NCBI GenBank assembly: GCA_938074535.1
Contig: CALJER010000003.1
Coordinates: forward strand, 1-64,000
Direction: 5' to 3'
DNA length: 64,000 nucleotides
DNA from: an uncultured archaeon
GTDB taxonomy: Archaea; Hadarchaeota; Hadarchaeia; Hadarchaeales; WYZ-LMO6
The position numbers and the translations under genes are program-made. Shown here one piece after another: positions 8,775 to 16,733 of this stretch; the stretch's first letter is position 1; every line of letters starts with the position of its first letter. The notes under the pieces are model-generated. The model saw only the letters and a program-made list of their open reading frames with translations. It was not told where the DNA came from and ran no database searches.

Positions 8775-8820
8775 CATTTAGAGTATTGTTGCCGCGTCCC
8801 TGGTTCTAGCTTTTATCCCC
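8775..8820. promoter_or_regulatory. Divergent promoter between UbiA and pilin operons
   Basis: The 86-bp gap between oppositely directed genes holds a TATA-like CTTTTATC at about 8810-8817, 24-31 bases upstream of the pilin start at 8841 (a leaderless arrangement), and an AT-rich patch at 8775-8789 that would serve the UbiA gene on the minus strand. Both assignments rest on spacing and base composition only. Confidence 0.4.
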
Positions 8821-8840
8821 TTCGGAGAAAAAGGGATTGA

Positions 8841-9347
8841 ATGCCCCCGGAGCGGGGGGTTTCCCCCCTCGTGGCCACCATCCTGCTTCTCACCCTAGCC
8901 ATAGCCTTCGGCATCACCATCCTGGCCGGGTACCTGGCGGCCCTGGCCCCCGGCGCCCCGCCCAAGAGGGTCTCCCTCTCCCTCTCCTACGAGAACTCCC
9001 CTCCCAGGCTCACCCTGAAGCACCGGTGGGGGGACTACCTCTTCGGGGCCTTCCAGACGAGGCAGGAGGCCAGGGTGGATGCCAGGACGGCCAGGGGGCG
9101 ACTGGAGAACTGGAAGGCGCTGGAGGTGAGGGTGGACGGGGTGAGGCTGGGCAAGGACAGGGTGGAGAACGTGGTGCTGGTGCAGGAGAACCTCTACTAC
9201 CAGCCCCTGGCCTCCGTCGTCGTGAACCTGGGACCGGGGGACGAGGTCAGGCTGGAGGGCTGGAAGGTCCCGCTCATGGTGGGAGAAGTGGTGACGGTGG
9301 TGTACCTCCCCACCGGGCAGACGCTGGTGGAGCTGGTGGTGGTGTGA
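8841..9347 (+). CDS. Archaeal type IV pilin-like protein (PF07790 type)
   Basis: 168 residues. Leader PPERGVSPLV with a following hydrophobic helix to about residue 33 is the archaeal pilin signal; the prepilin peptidase would cut near Gly-Val. The head has the common block NWKALEVRVDGVRL at ~100 and ends VTVVYLPTGQTL, matching the other pilins in this window. It is likely a secreted subunit or adhesin of a pilus-like fibre. The next pilin gene starts within its stop (GTGA), so the two form an operon. No ATPase or membrane-platform gene of a pilus machine is found in the window. Confidence 0.82.
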   Translation: MPPERGVSPLVATILLLTLAIAFGITILAGYLAALAPGAPPKRVSLSLSYENSPPRLTLKHRWGDYLFGAFQTRQEARVDARTARGRLENWKALEVRVDGVRLGKDRVENVVLVQENLYYQPLASVVVNLGPGDEVRLEGWKVPLMVGEVVTVVYLPTGQTLVELVVV

Positions 9348-9766
9348 GGGGGGTCTCCACCCTCATCGGGACCGTCTTCCTCCTTGGTCTTACCCTTCTC
9401 GTTTTCGGGGTCTACGTCTTGGGCGTGGTGGGAAGGGGGGGCGCTGCGCCCGTTCGGCCCCTCCAGGCGGCGGTGAGGGTGGAGAGCGAGGAAGGGATGC
9501 TGGTGGTGAGGCACGTGGTGGGGGAAACCGTGCCGAAGGCCTTCAAGCTGTACAACGGGGCGGTCACCTGGCTGAACCTGGTGGTGAAGCTGAACGGGGA
9601 GAACCTGAGCGTGACCGGGGGGGCAAGGGTGGGTGCCCTCACCACGGGGATGGTGGACTTCGGCCCGGGGAGCAGGCTGGAGCTTCCGGTGAGCGTGGGG
9701 AGGGGAAGCACCGTCACGGTGGTTTACGTCCCCGCGGGACAGATCCTCGGCGAGAAGGAGTTCTGA
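9344..9766 (+). CDS. Archaeal type IV pilin-like protein
   Basis: 140 residues from the GTG at 9344, which overlaps the preceding stop (GTGA); upstream in-frame starts would run inside the previous gene. The leader is minimal (MRGVSTLIG), followed at once by the hydrophobic helix. The head carries the family block NGAVTWLNLVVKLNG and the ending VTVVYVPAGQIL. It is probably made with the previous pilin in fixed ratio. The head shares the repeated pilin fold but little other sequence, so a distinct role in the fibre is likely. Confidence 0.8.
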   Translation: MRGVSTLIGTVFLLGLTLLVFGVYVLGVVGRGGAAPVRPLQAAVRVESEEGMLVVRHVVGETVPKAFKLYNGAVTWLNLVVKLNGENLSVTGGARVGALTTGMVDFGPGSRLELPVSVGRGSTVTVVYVPAGQILGEKEF

Positions 9767-9901
9767 TTCTTCGGGCGGGGATGGACCGGAGCTGGCGAAG
9801 GGGCTGGGAGAAGGAGTTTGGGATCATCTCCCCTGCCCTTCCATCCGCGGAGGACGGCGGCCCCCCAGCCGCCGTTTGTGTGCTGGGGCTGACTGGGAGA
9901 A

Positions 9902-9920
9902 GTAAAAAAGGAAAAAATGT
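9902..9920 (-). terminator. Oligo-T terminator after the 9930-10406 pilin
   Basis: On the minus strand, two T6 runs separated by CC follow about 10-30 bases after the stop. Oligo-T runs are the usual archaeal termination signal. Confidence 0.6.
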
Positions 9921-9929
9921 GGAGGCAGC

Positions 9930-10406
9930 TCAGTACGTTACCTCTACCGACACGAGGGTTTGGTTCTTGGGCACCCACTTAAGCGACACCGTGTCACCTA
10001 TCTTCAAGCCTGTGTCGTATTTTACTCTTATCAGGTCCCCCACCACCATCGATTTGGATCCACTAATTGTGCTGCCAGGATAGATTCTAGTTCCTTCCGA
10101 AATGAACTCCACTAAGTTGTCCCCCGCAATCGATGCGATTACCCCGTTTATCCTGAGTTCCAAGTTCTTCCACTTGAGCGTGCCAGCCGCATTCTCAATC
10201 ACGTCGGGCGCCCTCTCCCCATAGACGTGCTTGATGGTGATCATCTTCCTTCCGCTCTCTATGTTCTCCAGGGAAAGCTGTCCGCTGAAGGGTGTGGCCG
10301 GCTGGGGGGCTGAGGCGAGTGAAAGCGCCAGAATGGCTGCGACGGCGAACACTATGGCTATCAGCACGATGGTCGCTATCATGGGTGAAACTCCTCTGCT
10401 GTCCAT
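9930..10406 (-). CDS. Archaeal type IV pilin, candidate major subunit
   Basis: 158 residues. The signal MDSRGVSPMIATIVLI is the most canonical in the cluster and the hydrophobic helix is Ala-rich to residue ~30. The head has LKWKNLELRING at ~78 and ends VSLKWVPKNQTL. It is a single-gene unit with its own strong ribosome site (AAAGGAGGTGA), TATA box and T-rich terminator. Its bases are visibly less GC-rich than those of neighbouring pilin genes, with more codons ending in A or T. A short, well-equipped monocistronic gene is what one expects of the abundant structural pilin, with the others as minor subunits. Recent acquisition would also explain the composition. Confidence 0.85.
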   Translation of the reverse strand: MDSRGVSPMIATIVLIAIVFAVAAILALSLASAPQPATPFSGQLSLENIESGRKMITIKHVYGERAPDVIENAAGTLKWKNLELRINGVIASIAGDNLVEFISEGTRIYPGSTISGSKSMVVGDLIRVKYDTGLKIGDTVSLKWVPKNQTLVSVEVTY

Positions 10407-10410
10407 TTCT

Positions 10411-10458
10411 TCACCTCCTTTTTTCTGAGGAATACTCGGGAGGGAGGCTTAAAAAGGT
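10411..10458 (-). promoter_or_regulatory. TATA box and strong ribosome site for the pilin
   Basis: On the minus strand a TATA-like CTTTTTAAG sits near 10449-10458, and AAAGGAGGTGA lies directly before the ATG at 10406. The ribosome site matches the 16S 3' end (GATCACCTCCT) almost fully and is the strongest seen in the pilin region. Confidence 0.6.
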
Positions 10459-10549
10459 TTGGGAGAACTGCTCAGGGAAGCACGGGAGGGTACCACACGG
10501 GGATGGGTGCATCCTCATCCTTTAACTCCCCTGGAGGGAAGTTAGGGAG

Positions 10550-12331
10550 ATGGGGCCCTGCAGGGGAGTCTCGGTGATGGTGAGCGTGGTGCTCATCCTC
10601 CTGGTGCTCATCCTGGCCGGCTCCGCCCTCCTGGTCCTCTACGGCCGCTCGGCCACGAGGAGTTCGGAGGGCAGGCTGCTCAGCTCCCTCCAGACGGAGT
10701 TCCTGGACCTCCAGTCCTCCCTCTGGAGCCTGAAGGGGGGGGAGGAGGTGCGGGCGAACCTCAGGCTGAGCGCCGAGGAGCCCCTCCTCTCCGCCTGGAA
10801 GGGGAGGGCCGGGAGTCTACGCCTGGTTCCTTCCGGTGCTCTGTACATGAGGAGGATTGCCATCACCAATCCCAAGAGCTACCCCCTTTACTATTTCCCC
10901 GTAAAGATAGAGCTCAACACCTCCAACTTCGACTTCAGCAGGGTGAGGAAGGACGGGGGGGATATAAGGTTCTACAGGGGCGAGGTTCCCCTGAGGTACT
11001 ACGTGGAGAGATGGGACTATCCCAACAGCGCCGTGATATGGGTGAACGTGCCCTACCTTCCTCCGCGCCCTGGGACCGAAAACGTGGAGATGTACTACGG
11101 GATGGTGGATGTGGAGAGCACCAGCGACCCCCGCGTCCTCTGGCTGATCATGGAGGACATGAGCGCTCCTCCCTCGGGAACCCTGAAGAGGGTCGCCACC
11201 GGCTGGTATGCGAGAACCGCCCTTCCGGAGTACGTGGGGGGGAGAGGCTATGTGAGACTCACTGCTAACAGGAAGTGGCAGAACGGGCAGCTAGAGTACC
11301 AGCTCGGGTACCAGCTCAACCCGGTGGAGGGCTTCCTGGCGAGGTTCGAGTTCTGGGCGGGGCTCACCACCACCTCCCTGCCGGGTAGTGAGGGTGCCGA
11401 CGCCACCTGGCTGTATGCCTACTGTACCTCCACCCCTCAAGAGGAGCTCTCAGCTGCGGGAGGCTATCACTTCGTCTTCGACGAGTACGACGATCAGCTC
11501 CAGCTCTTCTGGAACGGTTCCTCTCTAACCGCCGTGGGGAGGACCGACATAGACAACATGAGCTGGCACTCCGTAGAGATAAGGCACTGGAGGGAGGCCA
11601 CGGGGGAGAACATCCAAATCTGGTACGACGGGTCCCTGGTGCTCTCCTACCTGGACTCGATTAGGAACAAGACCGGGACCCTCTTCGGCTGGGGGGCCAG
11701 GACGGGGGAGAACACCAACGAGCACAGGATCAGGAACCTGTACGTTCGGAAGTACACCAACCCCGAGCCCCAGGCCTGGGTGGGTGCGGAGGAGAGGGTC
11801 TCCGGGGGGCCCTTCTTGGGCATGGGGGGCATGGGCTTCGGTTCCCTTGAGGTGGAGGCCAGGGGCTGGTTCACCCCCGCCACCACCTTCATCCTGGAGG
11901 GGGGGGCGGTGCTGGTGGAGGATGCGGGGGGGTGCCGCATGCTCTCCCCTCCCCACCTCCTCGTGGTGGGAGGGGAGAACACCCTCACCGTGACCCATGT
12001 TCTGGTGGGAGGACCCTCCCTCAGCCTCTCCTGCCTGGGGGGGAAGAAGCTCAGGTTGAGGTGCACCGGCGCCTGGTACAGGGAGAGGCCTTTGGAAGGT
12101 CCCAACAGGGAGAACGTGGTGCTGGACCTGAGCACCAGGGTGAGGCCGGGGCACAGGGGGGCCTGGCAGAGGTACCTGGAGGGGCTGAGGGACGAGCTGA
12201 ACTCCAGGGGGCTGAACGCCACCCTCTCGGGACTGACGCTCGCCGTGCTGGGGAAGAACACGTCCGCCGGTGTCAAGGATCTCTACTACTACGAGAGAGT
12301 GGTGGAGGTGGAGGTTGAAGCCCTCTCTTAG
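10550..12331 (+). CDS. Pilin-like protein with DUF2341 and lectin-like domains
   Basis: 593 residues. The N-terminus GPCRGVSVMVSVVLIL is a pilin-type signal. After a ~70-residue helical stalk, residues ~100-190 match the DUF2341 pattern (MRRIAITNPKSYPLYYFPVK, then IRFYRGEVPLRYYVE and ENVEMYYG). Residues ~195-405 look like a concanavalin/LamG-type beta-sandwich (FVFDEYDDQLQLFW, IQIWYDGSLVLSY). The C-terminal ~170 residues recur in the next two proteins and end in a KDLYYYERV motif. DUF2341 plus lectin modules are known from archaeal surface proteins and usually suggest binding of glycans; ligand unknown. It opens a four-gene operon with overlapping frames. Confidence 0.8.
   Translation: MGPCRGVSVMVSVVLILLVLILAGSALLVLYGRSATRSSEGRLLSSLQTEFLDLQSSLWSLKGGEEVRANLRLSAEEPLLSAWKGRAGSLRLVPSGALYMRRIAITNPKSYPLYYFPVKIELNTSNFDFSRVRKDGGDIRFYRGEVPLRYYVERWDYPNSAVIWVNVPYLPPRPGTENVEMYYGMVDVESTSDPRVLWLIMEDMSAPPSGTLKRVATGWYARTALPEYVGGRGYVRLTANRKWQNGQLEYQLGYQLNPVEGFLARFEFWAGLTTTSLPGSEGADATWLYAYCTSTPQEELSAAGGYHFVFDEYDDQLQLFWNGSSLTAVGRTDIDNMSWHSVEIRHWREATGENIQIWYDGSLVLSYLDSIRNKTGTLFGWGARTGENTNEHRIRNLYVRKYTNPEPQAWVGAEERVSGGPFLGMGGMGFGSLEVEARGWFTPATTFILEGGAVLVEDAGGCRMLSPPHLLVVGGENTLTVTHVLVGGPSLSLSCLGGKKLRLRCTGAWYRERPLEGPNRENVVLDLSTRVRPGHRGAWQRYLEGLRDELNSRGLNATLSGLTLAVLGKNTSAGVKDLYYYERVVEVEVEALS
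12184..12236 (+). repeat. 53-bp identical repeat, copy 1
   Basis: This stretch is identical to 13762-13814. Both lie at the same place near the 3' end of paralogous pilin genes whose surrounding sequence is far more divergent, which points to gene conversion or a recent partial duplication. Confidence 0.9.
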
Positions 12332-13118
12332 GCAGGAAGGCCTCTCCCCCATAGTGGGGGCGGTGCTGGTGATAGGGATCTTCACAGGTCTGGCCGTGAC
12401 GGTTTACTCTTCCTACTCCAGGGCCGCTTCCAGGAACGAGGAGGGGGAGACCCTCTCCTCCCTCCTCCGGAGCTTTCTCCAGGTGAAGGAGGGGATGGTC
12501 GGTTTGGAGAACGGGGAGACCTTTTCGGTGCAGTTCAAGCTCAACGTGGGGGGGAGGGCGGGTGGAACGCTCTGGGCGAAATCGAACTGGGGGGGAAGCG
12601 GGGGGGTGGGCTTCACCTCCAGGGGCATGGAGACGGGGGATGTGACCCTCCTGCTGGAGGAAGGCTGCCTCATCAGGCTCTCCAGGGAGGGAGCGGATAT
12701 GCTTTCCCCCCCGGCCATGCTCAAGATAAGCGGGGTCAGGGTGGAGAACATGGTGAGGTGGCTGAGGGTGGACGTGCACCACCTGGTGGTGGAGAACTGC
12801 TGGCTCCAGCTGGCCTCCACCTCCCCCCTGAACCTCCGTTTCGTATGCACCTCCGACAACTACAGGGTGGCTCCCGAAAACGGGAGACCCAACCGGGAAA
12901 AGGTGGTCCTGAACCTGGAGAACCTGGTCTCTTCGGAAACCAGAAGGGCGTGGAGGGAATACCTGCAGTACGCGGCCTCCCTCTATCCCCCCCACTACGG
13001 GATCTCCCTTTCCCCCGAAACTCTCACCCTGACGGTGGAGGGCTTCGAAAACACCCCGGGGATTAACGATCTCCTGTACTACGAGAGGTGGACCGGGGTG
13101 AGGGTGGAGGTGGCCTGA
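12315..13118 (+). CDS. Pilin-like protein of the four-gene operon
   Basis: 267 residues if the TTG at 12315 is the start; it follows a GGAGGT-type ribosome site and overlaps the previous gene by 17 bases. The mature part begins QEGLSPIVGAVLVIGIF, a pilin-type signal, then a helical stalk. The body shares with its two neighbours the block ADMLSPPAMLKI and the ending INDLLYYERWTGVRVEV. The shared C-terminal region suggests a common minor-pilin fold. The start codon is uncertain: no ATG or GTG lies in a suitable place. Confidence 0.72.
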   Translation: MKPSLRQEGLSPIVGAVLVIGIFTGLAVTVYSSYSRAASRNEEGETLSSLLRSFLQVKEGMVGLENGETFSVQFKLNVGGRAGGTLWAKSNWGGSGGVGFTSRGMETGDVTLLLEEGCLIRLSREGADMLSPPAMLKISGVRVENMVRWLRVDVHHLVVENCWLQLASTSPLNLRFVCTSDNYRVAPENGRPNREKVVLNLENLVSSETRRAWREYLQYAASLYPPHYGISLSPETLTLTVEGFENTPGINDLLYYERWTGVRVEVA

Positions 13119-13906
13119 TGGAGAGGGGAGTGGTAGCGGTGGTGGCGGCCACGCTGCTGGTCCTGCTCCTGGTCATGGCCCTCCTCCTCTTCCTCCCCCC
13201 CTTCCTGGAGTCGCAGGCCAAGACCAGGGAGATGGCCCAGATGGAGGAGGTCAGAGAGGCCTTCTCCTCCGTTCAGGCCGGGCTTTACCGGATGGCTCAG
13301 GGCGACTCCCTCAGCTTCGCCCTCCCCATGTCCCCCGCTTCCTTCTTCCTCTACCCCACCGGGGAGGCCGCCTGCCTTTCCTTCGGGGTGAAGCGGACGG
13401 AGAACGACCTGGGGAGGGTGAGGTACTCCATGCACACACGCTCTTATCCCCGCTACACCCTGGCCCTGGAGGGAGGGGGGGTGGTGCTGGAGCAGGGGGG
13501 TGTTTCCCTCATGACCCTTCCTCCCCTGCTGGTCAGGGCCGTGGACCTGGGAGAGAACAGAGTGAGGGTGGATGTGGAGTGGGTCTACCTGGTGGGGGAA
13601 AACCTCAGGCTCTCCAAGAGGAGCCCTGCCGCCCTCACCCTGACCTGCCTGGAGGAGGGTTACTCCGTGTGGGCGGAGGAGAACTGCAATGCCGAGAACG
13701 TGGTGGTGGACCTGACGGGGAGGGTGGAGCACGAGAATGCCTGGAAAAGGTACCTTGGGGAGCTGAGGGACGAGCTGAACTCCAGGGGGCTGAACGCCAC
13801 CCTCTCGGGACTGAGGCTCACCGTGCAGGGCAAGGTCACGACGGCTGGCACGAAGGACCTCTACTACTTCGAGCATGTGAGAAAAGTGGCGGTATGGTTG
13901 GCATGA
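13118..13906 (+). CDS. Pilin-like protein of the four-gene operon
   Basis: 262 residues from the ATG at 13118, which overlaps the previous stop by one base (TGATG). The leader MERGVVAVVAATLLV keeps the Arg-Gly-Val core but lacks Ser-Pro. A 53-bp stretch coding DELNSRGLNATLSGL is identical to the same place in the gene at 10550-12331. The C-terminus KDLYYFEHVRKV matches that of the sister proteins. Role: minor pilin or pseudopilin by analogy. Confidence 0.75.
   Translation: MERGVVAVVAATLLVLLLVMALLLFLPPFLESQAKTREMAQMEEVREAFSSVQAGLYRMAQGDSLSFALPMSPASFFLYPTGEAACLSFGVKRTENDLGRVRYSMHTRSYPRYTLALEGGGVVLEQGGVSLMTLPPLLVRAVDLGENRVRVDVEWVYLVGENLRLSKRSPAALTLTCLEEGYSVWAEENCNAENVVVDLTGRVEHENAWKRYLGELRDELNSRGLNATLSGLRLTVQGKVTTAGTKDLYYFEHVRKVAVWLA
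13762..13814 (+). repeat. 53-bp identical repeat, copy 2
   Basis: Partner of 12184-12236, identical over 53 bases. It codes the same DELNSRGLNATLSGL segment in the same frame. Confidence 0.9.
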
Positions 13907-14346
13907 GAGAGGAAGGGGTTTCCGTGATGGTGGGGGTGATGACCCTCATAGCCATGGCAGTGGCGCTGGCGGCCGCTTTTTCCCTGGCCATGCGGGGGTG
14001 GGAGGTGAAGAGTCCCTCCCAGGTCCTGCTGGAGCTGAGGATGGAGAAGGACAGGTACGGAAGGGACAACCTGATCCTCACGCACCTGGGCGGTGATCCC
14101 CTCCCTGAGGCCTTCAGTCTCTCCAACGGGGCCATTTCCTGGAAGAACCTGGAGGTGAGGGTGAACGGGGTGAGGGTGGAGGTTGGCTCTGGGGCTCTCC
14201 TCAACGGGCAGGGCTCCACGAGCGGGACGGTGCGGTTCCTCAGGGGGGACGAGCTCTCCTTTCCCCTCTCGGGGCTGCGGGAGGGTGACTCTCTCTCCGT
14301 GATCTACAGACCTGCCGGACAGGTGCTGCTGGAGATCAGGATATGA
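13903..14346 (+). CDS. Archaeal type IV pilin-like protein, small
   Basis: 147 residues from the ATG at 13903 (ATGA overlap); an in-frame ATG at 13894 is possible. The leader REEGVSVMVGVMTLI and Ala-rich helix give the pilin signal. Unlike the three genes before it, its head is of the short PF07790 kind: NGAISWKNLEVRVNG near residue 78 and the ending LSVIYRPAGQVLLE. So this operon combines three long subunits with one short one. A TTATTTTTGT stretch right after the stop (14348-14357) may terminate it. The next ~275 bases to 14621 show no convincing gene. Confidence 0.8.
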   Translation: MREEGVSVMVGVMTLIAMAVALAAAFSLAMRGWEVKSPSQVLLELRMEKDRYGRDNLILTHLGGDPLPEAFSLSNGAISWKNLEVRVNGVRVEVGSGALLNGQGSTSGTVRFLRGDELSFPLSGLREGDSLSVIYRPAGQVLLEIRI

Positions 14347-14621
14347 GTTATTTTTGTGTGAGGCGAGAGATGGGCGCCCGTGGAGCGAGGAAAACCGTGG
14401 GGATTGAGCCTCGCCTCTCGATAATTCACCCCGGGCGGTGCGGCGGTGGGCAGGGCCCTGAAGACGCTGGCTATTTCCCTCACCTTCCATCCTGCGGAGG
14501 AAGTCCTCATGGGAGGAGGGGGAAAGAAGCTTCCTGAGGTTAGCTTGGACTCCCACCTTTGAAGAGGGTGGAGGGAGGAGTTTAACTCGGGGGTCCCCCC
14601 GGCGGACCAAATGAGGGGATC

Positions 14622-15377
14622 TCAGAGCTCGCTCTTGAGCACGATGGGCTCCCTCACCCTTCCCTGCCTTATCTCGTGCAGCCCCTCGCTGGCCAGCAGG
14701 GCGGCCCTCTCCGCCGTCCTCGCCACCCCCACCCCGGCCTTGAGCCCCACCCCCAGCCTCCTCTTGACCCGGGAGAACACGGAGGAGAGGCCCTCCAGGG
14801 CCAGACCGTTGGAGGGGACCATGAAGTTGTCCCCTCCCGTGTAGAACACCAGGCACTTCTTGGGGAGGAGGAGCTCCATCAGGGCCAGATGGGTGCGCTG
14901 GATCAGGAGATGGGTGTCGTAGATGGGCCTGGTGTCGGTGAGGCGCGTGGAGTGGTTGAGGTCCAGGTGGGCGATCTGCACCACCCCCTCCTCCAGGGAC
15001 CTCAGGGCCTCCCCGGCCACCTTCCCCCTCCTCCCCCCGGAGCGGCTGCTTCCCAGGCCCTGAAGGATCCTGCTGGCCCTGCGCTGGGCCTCGTAGGGGG
15101 TCCTCGCCACCCCCACCCCCATGCTGACCGTCACGGGGAACTTCCTGTTGATCCTCCTCGCTATCTCCACATGCTCCTGGAGGGAGATCCCGTTGGAGAG
15201 GGCAAGCAGGTTGTCCTGTCGGGTCTGGAAGACCAGTCCCTTCCTCTTCTTGAACTCCCTCTCGAGGGAGGAGAAGATCTCCGCCTGGAGCACCTGGAGC
15301 TCCGCCTCAGGGCGGGGCCCGGGGGTGACCGTCCAGGGACCGTAGTTGTCCAGCTGGATCAGGGTGAGCTGGAGCAT
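14622..15377 (-). CDS. gch3: GTP cyclohydrolase III
   Basis: 251 residues, the usual size of this archaeal enzyme. It hydrolyses GTP to the formylamino-pyrimidine nucleotide (FAPy) that feeds riboflavin and deazaflavin (F420) synthesis. The N-terminus LTLIQLDNYGPWT and the two related halves are diagnostic: GGDNFM-type and TRQDNLLA sites, and ArtPYEAQRRA/ARTAERAA helices that resemble nucleotide-cyclase folds. The start is the ATG at 15377. A TAAAAAG stretch lies just upstream on the minus strand. The gene is transcribed away from the tRNA-modification gene and stands alone. Presence implies a flavin/F420 route of the archaeal kind. Confidence 0.93.
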   Translation of the reverse strand: MLQLTLIQLDNYGPWTVTPGPRPEAELQVLQAEIFSSLEREFKKRKGLVFQTRQDNLLALSNGISLQEHVEIARRINRKFPVTVSMGVGVARTPYEAQRRASRILQGLGSSRSGGRRGKVAGEALRSLEEGVVQIAHLDLNHSTRLTDTRPIYDTHLLIQRTHLALMELLLPKKCLVFYTGGDNFMVPSNGLALEGLSSVFSRVKRRLGVGLKAGVGVARTAERAALLASEGLHEIRQGRVREPIVLKSEL

Positions 15378-15458
15378 CTTTTTACTCTTTCCCAGGCTTT
15401 TTTACCGTTTCGGAGCCCGGCAGGAAAGACCCTTTTTCCCTCCCGCCGAGTTCTCCTG

Positions 15459-16733
15459 ATGAGGGTCTACCTGGAAACGCACGGCTGCACGGCCAACAGG
15501 GGAGACGGGGAGATCCTGGCGGGCCTCCTCTCGGGGCGGGGGTGCTCGCTCGCGGGGAGACCGGAGGAGGCGGAGGTCCTCCTCCTGAACACCTGCGTGG
15601 TGAAGGGGGAAACCCGCAGGAGGATGCTGCGCAGGATGGCGGAGCTGGCCGGGACGGGCAAACCGCTGGTGGTGGGGGGCTGCCTTCCGCTGGTGGATCT
15701 CCCTTCGGTCCTGAAGGAAAAGCCGGCCGCCGTGATCTCCTGCCGCTCCCTTCCGCGCGTGGTGGAGGCGGTGGAGAGGGTGGGGAGGGGGGAGAGGGGC
15801 CTGCTCCTGCTCCACGGGGAGCCGGCCGAAAAGCCCGGCCTTCCCAAGCTGCGCTCCGGCCCCGTCAGCGCCATCGTGCAGATAGGGGAGGGGTGTCTCT
15901 CCTCCTGCACGTACTGCTCCGTGAGGCTGGCCAGGGGGAGGCTGAGGAGCTTCCCTCCCGAAAAGCTGGTGGAGGAGGTGAGGGAGGCCGTGGGAAGGGG
16001 GTACAGGGAGATCCTCCTCACCTCCCAGGACAACGCGGCCTACGGCAGGGACAGGGGCTGGGACCTCCCCTCCCTCCTCAGGAAGGTGGTGGGGGTGGAG
16101 GGAAGGTTCAGGGTGAGGGTGGGGATGATGAACCCTGAGAACGTTAGGCCCCTCCTCCCGGAGCTGCTCCAGGCCTACCGGGACGAGAAGGTCTACCGCT
16201 TCCTCCACCTCCCCCTCCAGTCGGGGGACGACAGGGTGCTGGGGGCGATGGGGAGGGGATACACGGTGGAGGAGTTCCTGGAGGTGGTGGGGGCCTTCAG
16301 GGCGGAGTTCCCCGAGCTCTGCCTGGTGACGGACGTGATCGCCGGCTTCCCCACGGAGACCGAGGAGGAGTTCGAGCGGACGGTGGAGGTCCTGACGGAG
16401 CTCAGGCCGGACAGGGTGAACCTCTCCCGCTTCTCCCCCATGCCGGGGACTCCCGCCTCCCGCCTTCCCCCCCTTCCGGGAAGGGAGGTGGCCAGGAGGT
16501 CCAGGATCCTCACCTCCCTCTGCCTCTCCCTCTCCCTGGAGGGGAACAGGAGGTACGTGGGGTGGGAGGGGGAGGCCCTGATCACGGAGGAGGGATGGAA
16601 GGGGGGGTGGGTGGCCAGGCTTCCCAACTACAAGCTGGCGGTCCTGTCTGAGGGCAGGCCGGGGGAGTTCGTGAGGGTGAGGGTGAGGGAGGCCAGGCCC
16701 ACCTATTTAGTGGCGGAGAGGGTGGAGGGATGA
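15459..16733 (+). CDS. tRNA-t6A37 methylthiotransferase (e-MtaB/CDKAL1 type)
   Basis: 424 residues from the ATG at 15459; the frame is open upstream but shows nothing. Domain order is MTTase N-terminal domain ([16 protein letters not shown] with the first cluster Cys; Cys residues also in LLNTCVVKG and VGGCLP), radical SAM core with Cys146, Cys150, Cys153 (GCLSSCTYC), and a C-terminal TRAM-like RNA-binding part. It puts a methylthio group on N6-threonylcarbamoyladenosine at position 37 of tRNAs reading ANN codons. It overlaps the ThiDN gene by ATGA, so the two share an operon although their pathways differ. Confidence 0.92.
   Translation: MRVYLETHGCTANRGDGEILAGLLSGRGCSLAGRPEEAEVLLLNTCVVKGETRRRMLRRMAELAGTGKPLVVGGCLPLVDLPSVLKEKPAAVISCRSLPRVVEAVERVGRGERGLLLLHGEPAEKPGLPKLRSGPVSAIVQIGEGCLSSCTYCSVRLARGRLRSFPPEKLVEEVREAVGRGYREILLTSQDNAAYGRDRGWDLPSLLRKVVGVEGRFRVRVGMMNPENVRPLLPELLQAYRDEKVYRFLHLPLQSGDDRVLGAMGRGYTVEEFLEVVGAFRAEFPELCLVTDVIAGFPTETEEEFERTVEVLTELRPDRVNLSRFSPMPGTPASRLPPLPGREVARRSRILTSLCLSLSLEGNRRYVGWEGEALITEEGWKGGWVARLPNYKLAVLSEGRPGEFVRVRVREARPTYLVAERVEG

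Noticed and set aside
2578-14346. Reading the pilin cluster as an archaellum (fla/arl) operon
   Set aside because: No ArlH, ArlI, ArlJ or other archaellum genes are present, and the head blocks match PF07790-type pilins rather than archaellins.
14446-14562. Small open frame of 38 codons after the pilin operon
   Set aside because: A GTG start is possible, but no motif, no ribosome site of note and no partner gene; not enough to call it a gene.
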